Shown one piece after another: positions 1-7,000 of a DNA stretch of 7,316 nt (positions are counted from its first letter, which is position 1; the number at the start of each line of letters is the position of its first letter). This DNA comes from GCA-2708415 sp964353185 (GTDB lineage: Bacteria; Pseudomonadota; Alphaproteobacteria; Micavibrionales; Micavibrionaceae): NCBI GenBank assembly GCA_964353185.1, contig CAYGUV010000027.1, positions 1-7,316 on the forward strand. Direction: 5' to 3'. Position numbers and translations under genes: made by a program. Under the pieces are notes generated by a model. It saw nothing but the letters and a program-made list of their open reading frames with translations, had not been told where the DNA came from and did not search any database.

Positions 1-47
1 AAACGTCGGCTACAGCCAACCCATCCGATTCCTTAAATTTCGCCGCA

Positions 48-115
48 ATATAGGGTCAAAGCCCCCCTTAGGTCAAGCATTCATTTACGTTTTTTTAACT
101 TTTTTTTCGATAGAA
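48..115 (-). promoter_or_regulatory. Strong leftward promoter with A-tract upstream element
   Basis: On the minus strand TTGACC (complement of 71-76) is followed after exactly 17 bp by CTATAT (complement of 48-53). This matches the sigma-70 housekeeping promoter form common in alphaproteobacteria. Just upstream of the -35 are two A runs (about 88-112), resembling an UP element that binds the alpha C-terminal domain. Expected transcription start is near 41, heading left off the window. Beyond it, 5-20 can form a 6-bp hairpin (GTTGGC with GCCGAC, one wobble pair, loop TGTA). AAGGA is followed by an ATG at 24-22 that stops after four codons, so the true gene start is probably outside the window. 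Confidence 0.6.
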
Positions 116-158
116 ATTTTTACCTTATAAAAAACCTCTAAAACCCGCAGAAAATAAG

Positions 159-174
159 TGTTTCACGTGAAACA
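159..174. promoter_or_regulatory. parS: parS centromere site (ParB-binding)
   Basis: TGTTTCACGTGAAACA is a perfect 16-bp palindrome identical to the widely conserved bacterial chromosomal parS consensus (TGTTNCACGTGAAACA). ParB loads here, spreads as a CTP clamp and, with ParA, segregates the replication origin region. SMC condensin is recruited to the same nucleoprotein complex in many bacteria. It lies between genes, as expected for a functional site. Chromosomal parS sites usually cluster near oriC, so this window is probably origin-proximal. parA and parB are not in view. Confidence 0.92.
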
Positions 175-232
175 GAAATAAGATTATAAAGTGAAATCAA
201 ACACTTAGGAATAAAAGCCTATTGTGTTATGT

Positions 233-246
233 CCAAACATGTTTGG
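233..246. promoter_or_regulatory. 14-bp perfect palindrome, possible protein-binding site
   Basis: CCAAACATGTTTGG is a perfect dyad in the gene-free stretch between the terminator and parS. Short flanking arms TGTTA (225-229) and TAACA (251-255) add imperfect outer symmetry. It has the form of a dimeric DNA-binding protein site, but I do not recognise the regulator. Confidence 0.4.
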
Positions 247-258
247 CTTGTAACATCA

Positions 259-284
259 AAAACGGGCCCTATTTAGCCCGTTTT
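259..284 (-). terminator. Intrinsic terminator of the RTX-lipoprotein unit
   Basis: AAAACGGGC (259-267) pairs perfectly with GCCCGTTTT (276-284), nine base pairs around an 8-base loop. On the minus strand it runs into TTTTTGATG, about 24 bp after the lipoprotein stop codon. The plus strand also has a T-rich exit (TTTTATTAAAATTT), so it could work both ways. Confidence 0.9.
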
Positions 285-308
285 ATTAAAATTTATGACG
301 CGTTGTAA

Positions 309-1208
309 TTAGCCAAATTTAGGCGTTTGGTAACCACCAAAACCAATTGTTTGATATGACTGATTTAAGCTCGCATGCCCGTCAACATTATTTCCTCTCC
401 CCTCACCATTTCTACGATCTGCAGGTGTAGGACTATCAACTTTCGGGGGTGTTTTGTCTTCTACAGGCGGCTTAACTACAGGGTCATCAGATTCTTTATC
501 CTCTGTATGAATATCACAACCGCCCATCTCCAAAGTTTTTGGCGTGAACGATGCGCCCGTTGGTGAATTTATTTTAAAAGCCGTAAATAAGCCGCCCGTT
601 TTAGACGCATCCAAATCAACCCAACCGATATTATTATCATCATAAGTCAAATTAGCCGTTTCTAAGGTTACAGTTGTTCCATTATTAAATGTTACTGCAA
701 GCGTATTGTTATCTTCACCTGGTTCTTGATTTTCGTAGCGGACATCGCCAACACCCAATCGAAGTGTTTCTGAGCCTTTTTGATCATTTAAAACAAAACC
801 AAAGCCGCCTTCCCCAAATGATTTAATACTTCTCAAACCAGCCGCTTCCGCTGCCGCATTAAATTCACCAAATCCAGCACCGTTAAAATCTATTTTCTCG
901 CCAGCAGCTGCCGCTGTTGTTTGCGTTACATGTCGCATCTCGCTGCCATCTGCTACAAATACAGTGGCCTTACCTAAATTTGCGGTTTGCTGACCATCTA
1001 TGGCAGGGGTTGCCTGTATTGTGTCAGGCGCCCCATCACACACCCATGATTGTCTTGGCGTTAATCTTGATATAGATGGTAAAGTCACAGTTGACGGAAT
1101 TGCCTTTGCAGAACCTATTGCAGTGTTTTGTGGGATTGATGTTCCGTCACTACAACCAGCTAATAATGCTGTTGAAGCTATGGCCGCTCTTTTTACTAAG
1201 TTATTCAT
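309..1208 (-). CDS. Putative outer-membrane lipoprotein of unrecognised family
   Basis: A 299-residue protein. The start is supported by AAAGGT (complement of 1217-1222), 8 nt before ATG. The N-terminus is a lipoprotein signal: basic K6-R7, a short hydrophobic stretch, then lipobox L-A-G-C with the lipidated Cys at 19. Ser at +2 (no Asp retention signal) suggests sorting to the outer membrane by the Lol rule. The mature part has Cys57 (SWVCDGAPD) and Cys231 (GGCDIH) as the only other cysteines, a plausible disulfide bracketing a Gly-rich, beta-strand-like domain (about 65-230; for example GEGGFGFVLNDQ, LAVTFNNGTTVTLETANLTYDD). The last 65 residues or so are charged and rich in Pro, Asp and Gly, and look unstructured. 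I do not recognise the family; a loose resemblance to small-barrel surface lipoproteins is not enough to name one. It follows the RTX gene by 37 bp with no terminator between, so co-expression is likely and a partnership at the cell surface is possible. A terminator follows. Confidence 0.85.
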   Translation of the reverse strand: MNNLVKRAAIASTALLAGCSDGTSIPQNTAIGSAKAIPSTVTLPSISRLTPRQSWVCDGAPDTIQATPAIDGQQTANLGKATVFVADGSEMRHVTQTTAAAAGEKIDFNGAGFGEFNAAAEAAGLRSIKSFGEGGFGFVLNDQKGSETLRLGVGDVRYENQEPGEDNNTLAVTFNNGTTVTLETANLTYDDNNIGWVDLDASKTGGLFTAFKINSPTGASFTPKTLEMGGCDIHTEDKESDDPVVKPPVEDKTPPKVDSPTPADRRNGEGRGNNVDGHASLNQSYQTIGFGGYQTPKFG

Positions 1209-1245
1209 TTTTTTATACCTTTATTTTTTAAATTATTATTCTGTT

Positions 1246-3456
1246 TTAAAATTCAAAGTGATCAACATAGGCGCGATATGAAGATGGTGCGTGTGCATCG
1301 TTATCATCGCGGATTTGAATATCAAATGTACCTAAATCTTGATTTTCAAATCTAAGACTTAAATCTGAAGCAGTTGCGACAACAACATCCCCAGCATTAG
1401 CAAAGATTTCTGTAACCACACCATTAATGACAATAACATCACTGTTATCTGCATTTTTAATTGTCGCCTCACCAGACGCCTCTTTGGTAAATTTAATTAT
1501 ATCAGCATCTCTTGCGCCTCCTGGGCCAGCATCAATTAGGTCGCCATACCCCATAGAGATAAGAAGATCGGCATCAGTCCCGCCTAAAAGCTCGTTCGTG
1601 CCCGAACCACCATTGATAACATCGCGGCCAGACCCTCCGTCTAGCTTATCATCGCCATTATCGCCGTTAATAAGGTCGTTTCCTCTTCCGCCAAAAGCGA
1701 TATCATCGCCATCACCACCATTTAAGGTATCGTTACCATCATTATGGCCACCGATTTTTTCAGCAGCAGCGATTGGTAAATCTGGAGAATTTGGGTCACG
1801 ATCAAAAAGTTTTGCCGCGAATGTGTTAAACGCTTCTTTTATTTTACCAAGGAAAGATAGAGTGGGCGCATCGCTATTATCGCTTCTAACTTCAACGTCC
1901 TTATTTTCGAAACGTGCCTTTGCAATGACTGAGTCATATCCCAACACATCATCCCCCGCACCACCATTTAAGGTGTCATCGTCACGACCGCCAACAAGGA
2001 AATCATCCCCACCATTACCATTAATTAAGTCCTTACCATCTGTCGTGAAGATAGTATCTTTTGCATTGCCCCCGTGAATTTCATCACCAGCGGTGCTGGT
2101 TGGAGTATCGGCGCGTGTATCATCACCAAAAATGAAGTTCTGCGCCCCAAGTATAGAATCACCATTAATGTAAACTATGTCAGCGTCCGCCGTCACAGAA
2201 AATACCTGTGGGAGGCTTGACCCTTCGATTGTTACCCCGCCACGGTTGTTTTCAGCGTAAATTAGTTTTGAAACATGCGCGTCTTTTTCAATTTCAACGG
2301 CTTCTATTTTACCGTCTTTGTTTTTAACGCGGGCACTTAAGGTTGCCGTGATTGTAAATTCTAATTGGTCTTTGTTTTCTTGGTCATCAAAATAGACATC
2401 GTAACGTCCGCCTTTATCAACCTCGATCAATGCGCCATCAATTTCGGCAAGTAATGTATCTTCGCCATCTTTGAAGGTAAATTTTTCACCATTGATTGTG
2501 ATATATTTGATAACAGAATCGATGATTTCTACATCAGGGTCTTTTGCCGTGATATTGGTAATAAAATTGTCTCCCTTCAAGATAGCATCAAAGCCCCAAT
2601 AAGCGCTTGTGTCAGATAAAATCTCTGGTGGGATGATTGGTGTTGGTTCAGGGATAGGTGGGAGTATAGTTGACCCCGCACTTACCAAAACAAGTGATGA
2701 TGGTTTTGTTATATCATTTTTTCCATCTAAAGTAGAACTTACTACGATAGATTCAAGGCTATCTAGCTCGTCAAAATCATTAGGGCTCACAGCAATTGTT
2801 ATTTCGTTATTCACTACCTGGTCTGCCGTGAAAACTTTTTCTATTGTCTGTGTTTCACCTGTTGCTGATTTTCCTTTAATCTCAACGCCTTGATTGCCGC
2901 GCGTATTGTTTGGAGTTACGTCAGATAATTTAAATTCAAAAATCTCTGCCGTTTGTCCATCTATACGGCTAATTTCATATGATTCAAAACCAGCATGCTC
3001 TTCTTTTGGGGTGAATGCTTTTGGACTTTTGTGTGCGCTTGAGATGATGCCAAGGCCTTCGCCACCATTATTTTTCCCGTTATCCTGAATAGATACAAAT
3101 TCGAATCTGGCATTTGGATCTAGTGACTTCACTTTAATAATAATGCCATCACCTTCAACAGAGGTTGTGTTCTCTCCTACTTGATCTCTCGAAACAATAA
3201 ATTCATTAACAATAGGCTCTAGCGGCTTAACTGATTGATCATCTTGCTCGTCCAAGGAAGATACAGATGGCGGGTTCGTAGAAACGAAGCTTACATTTTT
3301 ATTAGCGGGCGCATTCTTCTCTAAATATAATTGGATATTTGGTTCTGACACTTTTAATGGTGTTTGAATAACCATGCTTCCTAAAACCTCAGAAGTAAAA
3401 CCAAAAATTGTTTTAAATGGGTTTGCCCATGATTGAGTAAGAGAAGTTAAAGCCAT
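1246..3456 (-). CDS. RTX (hemolysin-type calcium-binding repeat) protein, probable type I secretion substrate
   Basis: A 736-residue acidic protein with no cysteine and no N-terminal signal peptide, as is common for type I secretion (ABC exporter) substrates. ATG at 3456 is preceded by AAAGGA with 7 nt spacing. Order of parts: N-terminal region of unknown fold (1-90); a predicted beta-rich domain (about 90-260), ending in a stretch N-D-F-D-E-L-D-S-L-E-S-I-V-V-S that resembles carbohydrate-binding-like jelly rolls in other secreted proteins; a Pro-rich linker (about 264-278); a second beta-rich segment (about 285-415); six RTX nonapeptides (454-507); a 64-residue spacer; eight RTX nonapeptides (572-643); and a C-terminal tail ending Y-V-D-H-F-E-F. 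The RTX repeats are known to bind Ca2+ and fold after export. The spacer and tail share a motif, RFEN(K/Q)D...D(V/I)(E/Q)(V/I)R(S/D)DN. No protease (HExxH), lipase or lysine-acylated toxin signature is seen, so adhesin or surface-layer roles are guesses. No HlyB/HlyD/TolC genes are in the window. A lipoprotein gene follows after 37 bp, probably in the same operon. Confidence 0.88.
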   Translation of the reverse strand: MALTSLTQSWANPFKTIFGFTSEVLGSMVIQTPLKVSEPNIQLYLEKNAPANKNVSFVSTNPPSVSSLDEQDDQSVKPLEPIVNEFIVSRDQVGENTTSVEGDGIIIKVKSLDPNARFEFVSIQDNGKNNGGEGLGIISSAHKSPKAFTPKEEHAGFESYEISRIDGQTAEIFEFKLSDVTPNNTRGNQGVEIKGKSATGETQTIEKVFTADQVVNNEITIAVSPNDFDELDSLESIVVSSTLDGKNDITKPSSLVLVSAGSTILPPIPEPTPIIPPEILSDTSAYWGFDAILKGDNFITNITAKDPDVEIIDSVIKYITINGEKFTFKDGEDTLLAEIDGALIEVDKGGRYDVYFDDQENKDQLEFTITATLSARVKNKDGKIEAVEIEKDAHVSKLIYAENNRGGVTIEGSSLPQVFSVTADADIVYINGDSILGAQNFIFGDDTRADTPTSTAGDEIHGGNAKDTIFTTDGKDLINGNGGDDFLVGGRDDDTLNGGAGDDVLGYDSVIAKARFENKDVEVRSDNSDAPTLSFLGKIKEAFNTFAAKLFDRDPNSPDLPIAAAEKIGGHNDGNDTLNGGDGDDIAFGGRGNDLINGDNGDDKLDGGSGRDVINGGSGTNELLGGTDADLLISMGYGDLIDAGPGGARDADIIKFTKEASGEATIKNADNSDVIVINGVVTEIFANAGDVVVATASDLSLRFENQDLGTFDIQIRDDNDAHAPSSYRAYVDHFEF
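1528..1743 (-). repeat. RTX nonapeptide block 2 (eight repeats)
   Basis: This encodes residues 572-643 in perfect 9-residue register: NDGNDTLNG, GDGDDIAFG, GRGNDLING, DNGDDKLDG, GSGRDVING, GSGTNELLG, GTDADLLIS, MGYGDLIDA. The middle units are near consensus, and the sixth has Asn and Glu where Gly-x-Asp is expected. The last two decay toward the C-terminal tail. Confidence 0.92.
1936..2097 (-). repeat. RTX nonapeptide block 1 (six repeats)
   Basis: This encodes residues 454-507 of the RTX protein in one continuous 9-residue register: STAGDEIHG, GNAKDTIFT, TDGKDLING, NGGDDFLVG, GRDDDTLNG, GAGDDVLGY. Asp is fixed at position 5 and the later units fit GGxGxDxUx. The first two are degenerate. 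Such arrays form a Ca2+-loaded parallel beta roll. Confidence 0.9.
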
Positions 3457-3476
3457 TTGTTTTTCCTTTGTAATTA

Positions 3477-3510
3477 GCGGACAAACAGGAGTTTTCCTTT
3501 TGTTATCCGC
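3477..3510 (-). promoter_or_regulatory. Inverted repeat or leader hairpin ahead of the RTX gene
   Basis: Read on the minus strand: GCGG, bulge ATA, ACAAA, AGGA, loop AAAC, TCCT, bulge G, TTTGT, CCGC. That is 13 pairs in three helices. It ends 7 bases upstream of the RTX ribosome-binding site and has no T-tract, so it is not a normal terminator. It could be an mRNA leader structure or a protein-binding inverted repeat. Which of these applies is inference. Confidence 0.45.
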
Positions 3511-3537
3511 GTATAATTTACGTTGTTATTTTGTTAA
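3510..3537 (-). promoter_or_regulatory. Possible sigma-70 promoter for the RTX-lipoprotein unit
   Basis: On the minus strand TTAACA (complement of 3532-3537) is followed after 16 bp by TATACG (complement of 3510-3515). This is the best candidate I see in the gap between the csp terminator and the RTX start. Both boxes are imperfect, and the -10 abuts an inverted repeat, so it is a weak call. Confidence 0.3.
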
Positions 3538-3580
3538 GTGTGTCTATTTACCATATTTTACATAGAATGCAAGGAAAATC

Positions 3581-3625
3581 GTTACGAAAAATAAAAAAGC
3601 TCCCAAAAGGGAGCTTCTTCGTAAC
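3581..3625 (-). terminator. Intrinsic terminator of the cold shock gene, with extra outer arms
   Basis: The core stem is AAGCTCCC (3597-3604) with GGGAGCTT (3609-3616), 8 perfect pairs closing a 4-base loop. On the minus strand it runs into TTTTTTATTTTT. It starts about 26 bp past the csp stop codon. A second perfect 8-bp pair, GTTACGAA (3581-3588) with TTCGTAAC (3618-3625), encloses the core and the T-tract. Confidence 0.9.
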
Positions 3626-3642
3626 TTATATTTTAAGAAAAA

Positions 3643-3849
3643 TTAAGCGGCAACTTTAAGATCTGTTGCTGATTGCTTACCTTTTTCTTCTTTGATTTCG
3701 TATTCAACTTCTTGATTATCATCAAGGGTACGAAGACCCGCTGCTTCTACTGCGCTAATGTGAACAAATACGTCACCGCCGCCTTCTGCTGGTTCGATAA
3801 ACCCGAAACCTTTTTGTGGGTTAAACCATTTTACTTTACCTTTAGCCAT
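3643..3849 (-). CDS. CspA-family cold shock protein
   Basis: A small single-domain cytoplasmic protein of 68 residues, the usual length for the CspA family. The family binds single-stranded RNA and DNA, melts mRNA secondary structure and can act as an RNA chaperone or antiterminator. It opens MAKGKVKWFN and carries RNP1 as K-G-F-G-F-I (residues 13-18) and RNP2 as V-F-V-H-I-S (residues 27-32), with the aromatic nucleic-acid-binding residues W8, F15, F17, F28 and H30 all present. The start is supported by AAGGAA on the minus strand (complement of 3856-3861), about 6 nt before ATG. It lies between the rpoC terminator and its own terminator, so it is probably monocistronic. A TATAGT -10-like hexamer sits at 3913-3918, but I see no good -35, so the promoter is unresolved. 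Whether this paralogue is cold-induced, growth-phase-controlled or constitutive cannot be told from sequence. Confidence 0.97.
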   Translation of the reverse strand: MAKGKVKWFNPQKGFGFIEPAEGGGDVFVHISAVEAAGLRTLDDNQEVEYEIKEEKGKQSATDLKVAA

Positions 3850-3939
3850 AACATATTCCTTATCGTTTAGCGTGTATTACGAGCCTATTATTAAACTCAA
3901 GAAGCAGGAAACACTATATTTGTGCGAAAGTCACGCTTT

Positions 3940-3984
3940 TTCTTAAAAATAAAAAACCGCGCTTGAATGAACAAGAGCGGTTTT
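3940..3984 (-). terminator. Intrinsic terminator of rpoC
   Basis: Arms 3953-3964 and 3973-3984 form a hairpin: AAAACCGC pairs with GCGGTTTT, then one G/A mismatch, then CTT with AAG, around an 8-base loop. On the minus strand it is followed by TTTTTTATTTTT. It lies about 25 bp after the rpoC stop codon and separates rpoC from the cold shock gene. Confidence 0.9.
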
Positions 3985-4008
3985 AAAATTTTATTACCAA
4001 TAAAAAGC

Positions 4009-7000
4009 TTAACCGTTTGCGACTTCTTTGGCTTCATCGTCCATTTCTGGCGCTTCTAAGCTTTCAGGGGCTAGATCAATTTCATCTTCTTCTAACGCGG
4101 CAGCTTGTTGCTGGGCGGCCAAGGTGATTTTGTCACGATCTGCGGCGACTTTACGGATTTTGTTCACATAAGCACCTGTTCCCGCAGGGATAAGGCGACC
4201 AACGATCACGTTTTCTTTCAAGCCTTTCAGCTCATCCACTTTTCCGTTCACGGCTGCTTCGGTTAAGACACGTGTTGTCTCTTGGAATGACGCAGCAGAA
4301 ATAAAGGATCCAGTTTGCAAGGATGCTTTGGTGATACCTTGTAGAACAGGTTTACCAACAGCAGGTTGCTTCCCTTTTTCGATATATTTCTTGTTTTCCG
4401 CTTCAAACTCTTCACGGTCGATGTTCTCACCCACAAGGTAAGTCGTATCACCAACAGAAAGAACCTCCACTTTTTGCATCATTTGACGGGCAATCGTTTC
4501 GATATGCTTATCGTTAATCACAACACCTTGCAGACGGTAAACATCTTGGATTTCATTAACAAGGTATTCAGCCAAGGCTTCAACACCCATAACATCCAAA
4601 ATATCGTGCGGTACAAGCGCGCCATCAAGAAGTGGGTCACCCTTACGGACAAAGTCACCTTCTTGGACAGCCATCAAACGGCCTTTAGGAATGAGGTATT
4701 CTGAAGGCTCCATCGTTTTATCTGTTGGGTTCACAATCACGCGACGTTTTGTCTTGTAATCTTTACCAAACTCAACTTGGCCATCGATCTCGGAAATAAT
4801 CGCGAAATCTTTTGGACGGCGGGCTTCAAACAATTCAGCAACACGTGGTAGACCACCTGTAATGTCACGGGTTTTGCCTGCTTCACGTGGAATACGAGCC
4901 AAGATATCACCAGCTTTTACCTCTGCACCGTTTTCAACGGTCATAATCGCATTGGTCGATAGAAGGTAACTTGCCTCAAGACCATTTGGTAATTTAAGCG
5001 CGCCGCCACCAGGACCAGTCAATTGAACACGTGGTTTCAAATCACCACCTTTTGGCTGGCTTCTCCAGTCGATAACAACTTTATCAGATATACCTGTCGC
5101 CTCGTCGGTACGGTCAGAGACGGACACGCCTTCAACCAAGTCAATGAATTTAACAACACCATCTTTTTCGGTGATAATTGGCATGGTGAATGGGTCCCAT
5201 TCGGCCATTTTCTCACCTGCCTTGACTTTGCTACCATTTTTGACAAGCAAACGAGCACCATAAGGAACACGATGTGTCGCACGTTCTTTGTCTTTACTAT
5301 CAAGCAAGACAAGTTCCGTGTTACGACCCATGACGATTTCAATACCGCCAGAGTTTGTCACTGTGTTTTCGTTACGGATTTCGATTTTACCATCAATGGC
5401 CGCTTCGTAAGAAGATGTTTCAACACCACGCTGCGCCGCGCCACCAATGTGGAAGGTACGCATTGTAAGCTGTGTTCCAGGCTCACCAATTGATTGAGCA
5501 GCCATAACACCAACCGCTTCGCCCATATTAACAGGGGTTCCGCGGGCAAGGTCACGACCGTAACAATTACCACAAACACCATTACGCGTTTCACAAGTTA
5601 GAACAGAGCGGACTTTTAATTGGTCAACACCAGCTGTTTCAATTTCTTCTGAAGTAACTTCGTCGATGATTTGTTGAGCAGGGACAATTACGTCACCCGT
5701 TAATGGGTGTTTTACATCCGTGCAAGGAACACGACCAAGAATACGTTCAGCTAAGGAAACAACTACATCTGCACCGTTCATCACAGCTGCAATTGTAATA
5801 CCTTCTTCAGTACCACAATCTTGTTCGATCACAACGGCATCTTGTGCCACGTCAACCAAACGACGGGTTAGATAACCAGAGTTCGCTGTTTTCAACGCCG
5901 TATCAGCAAGACCCTTACGCGCCCCGTGAGTGGAGTTAAAGTATTCAAGAACCGATAGACCCTCTTTAAAGTTAGAGATAATCGGTGTTTCGATAATTTC
6001 ACCAGAAGGCTTAGCCATTAGACCACGCATCCCTGCAAGCTGACGAATTTGCGCCGCAGATCCACGCGCACCAGAATGCGCCATCATGTAAACAGAGTTC
6101 AAACCAGCTGTCTTCACATCAGAAATAATATTCATCATTGCATCTGCAACATCATCGGTACATTTTGACCAGATATCGACAACTTTGTTGTATTTCTCAC
6201 CTTTGGTGATTAAACCATCAAGATATTGCTGTTCATATTCAGCAACTTTTTCGTTGGCTTCGGCCACCAATGTTTTCTTCGCCTCAGGAATAATAAGATC
6301 TGATTTACCGAAAGAAATACCCGCGATACAAGCGTTCTTAAAACCTAATTTCATCATACGGTCACAGAAGATAACCGTTTCTTTTTGACCACAGTGACGA
6401 TATACAACGTCGATCAAATTGGTTAATTCTTTCTTTGTCATTAATTTGTTAATTTCGTCAAAAGAGATTTTTGGGTGACGTGGTAACAATTCAGAGAACA
6501 ACATACGTCCCGCCGTTGATTCAACAAGCGTTGTGCGTTTCTTACCATCTTCATCAACATCATGATAACGACATTTGATTTTCGCATGCATAGACAAGTG
6601 ACCTTCGGTCATTGCGTGCTGGATCTCTCCAGGGCCGCGGAAGATCATGCCTTCGCCTTTTTGATCATCAAGGGCGATTGTCATGTAGTAAAGACCCAAA
6701 ACAATATCCTGTGATGGAGTGATAACCGGCTTACCATTGGCAGGTGACAAGATGTTGTTTGTAGACATCATCAAGCAACGTGCCTCAAGCTGAGCCTCGA
6801 TAGATAATGGTACGTGAACGGCCATTTGGTCCCCATCAAAGTCAGCGTTAAAGGCTGTACATACTAAGGGGTGAAGCTGAATCGCTTTTCCTTCGATCAA
6901 AGTTGGTTCGAACGCTTGGATACCCAATCTGTGCAATGTAGGCGCACGGTTTAGCATCACGGGGTGTTCACGGATAACTTCTTCTAAGATGTCCCATACT

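Noticed and set aside
13..24. Four-codon ORF (ATG GGT TGG CTG TAG, minus strand) after AAGGA at the left edge
   Set aside because: Too short to claim as a leader peptide without the downstream gene; noted only in the promoter entry.
1..41. Possible tRNA starting at the left edge behind the strong promoter
   Set aside because: The visible bases do not show an acceptor stem followed by a recognisable D-loop, and the rest is outside the window.
1427..2077. 216-codon open frame on the plus strand opposite the RTX repeats
   Set aside because: Ser/Pro-rich translation is the antisense of Gly/Asp repeat codons; it has no convincing ribosome-binding site or recognisable domain and lies wholly within the RTX gene.
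2851..2866. parS-like TGTTTCAC half-site within the RTX gene
   Set aside because: Only the left half matches; the right half has several mismatches, so there is no palindrome. It is explained by coding sequence.
3862..3940. Promoter of the cold shock gene
   Set aside because: A TATAGT hexamer at 3913-3918 is a fair -10, but no acceptable -35 lies 16-18 bp upstream, so it is not listed as a feature.
5023..5493. 156-codon plus-strand open frame inside rpoC, and similar shorter ones at 4366-4704 and 6185-6388
   Set aside because: They are antisense to a highly conserved rpoC sequence, with no family resemblance.
5037..5594. Minus-strand open frames overlapping rpoC in another frame (5037-5342 and 5358-5594)
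   Set aside because: Frame-shifted readings of rpoC; the rpoC frame itself is intact across them, so they do not indicate a frameshift.
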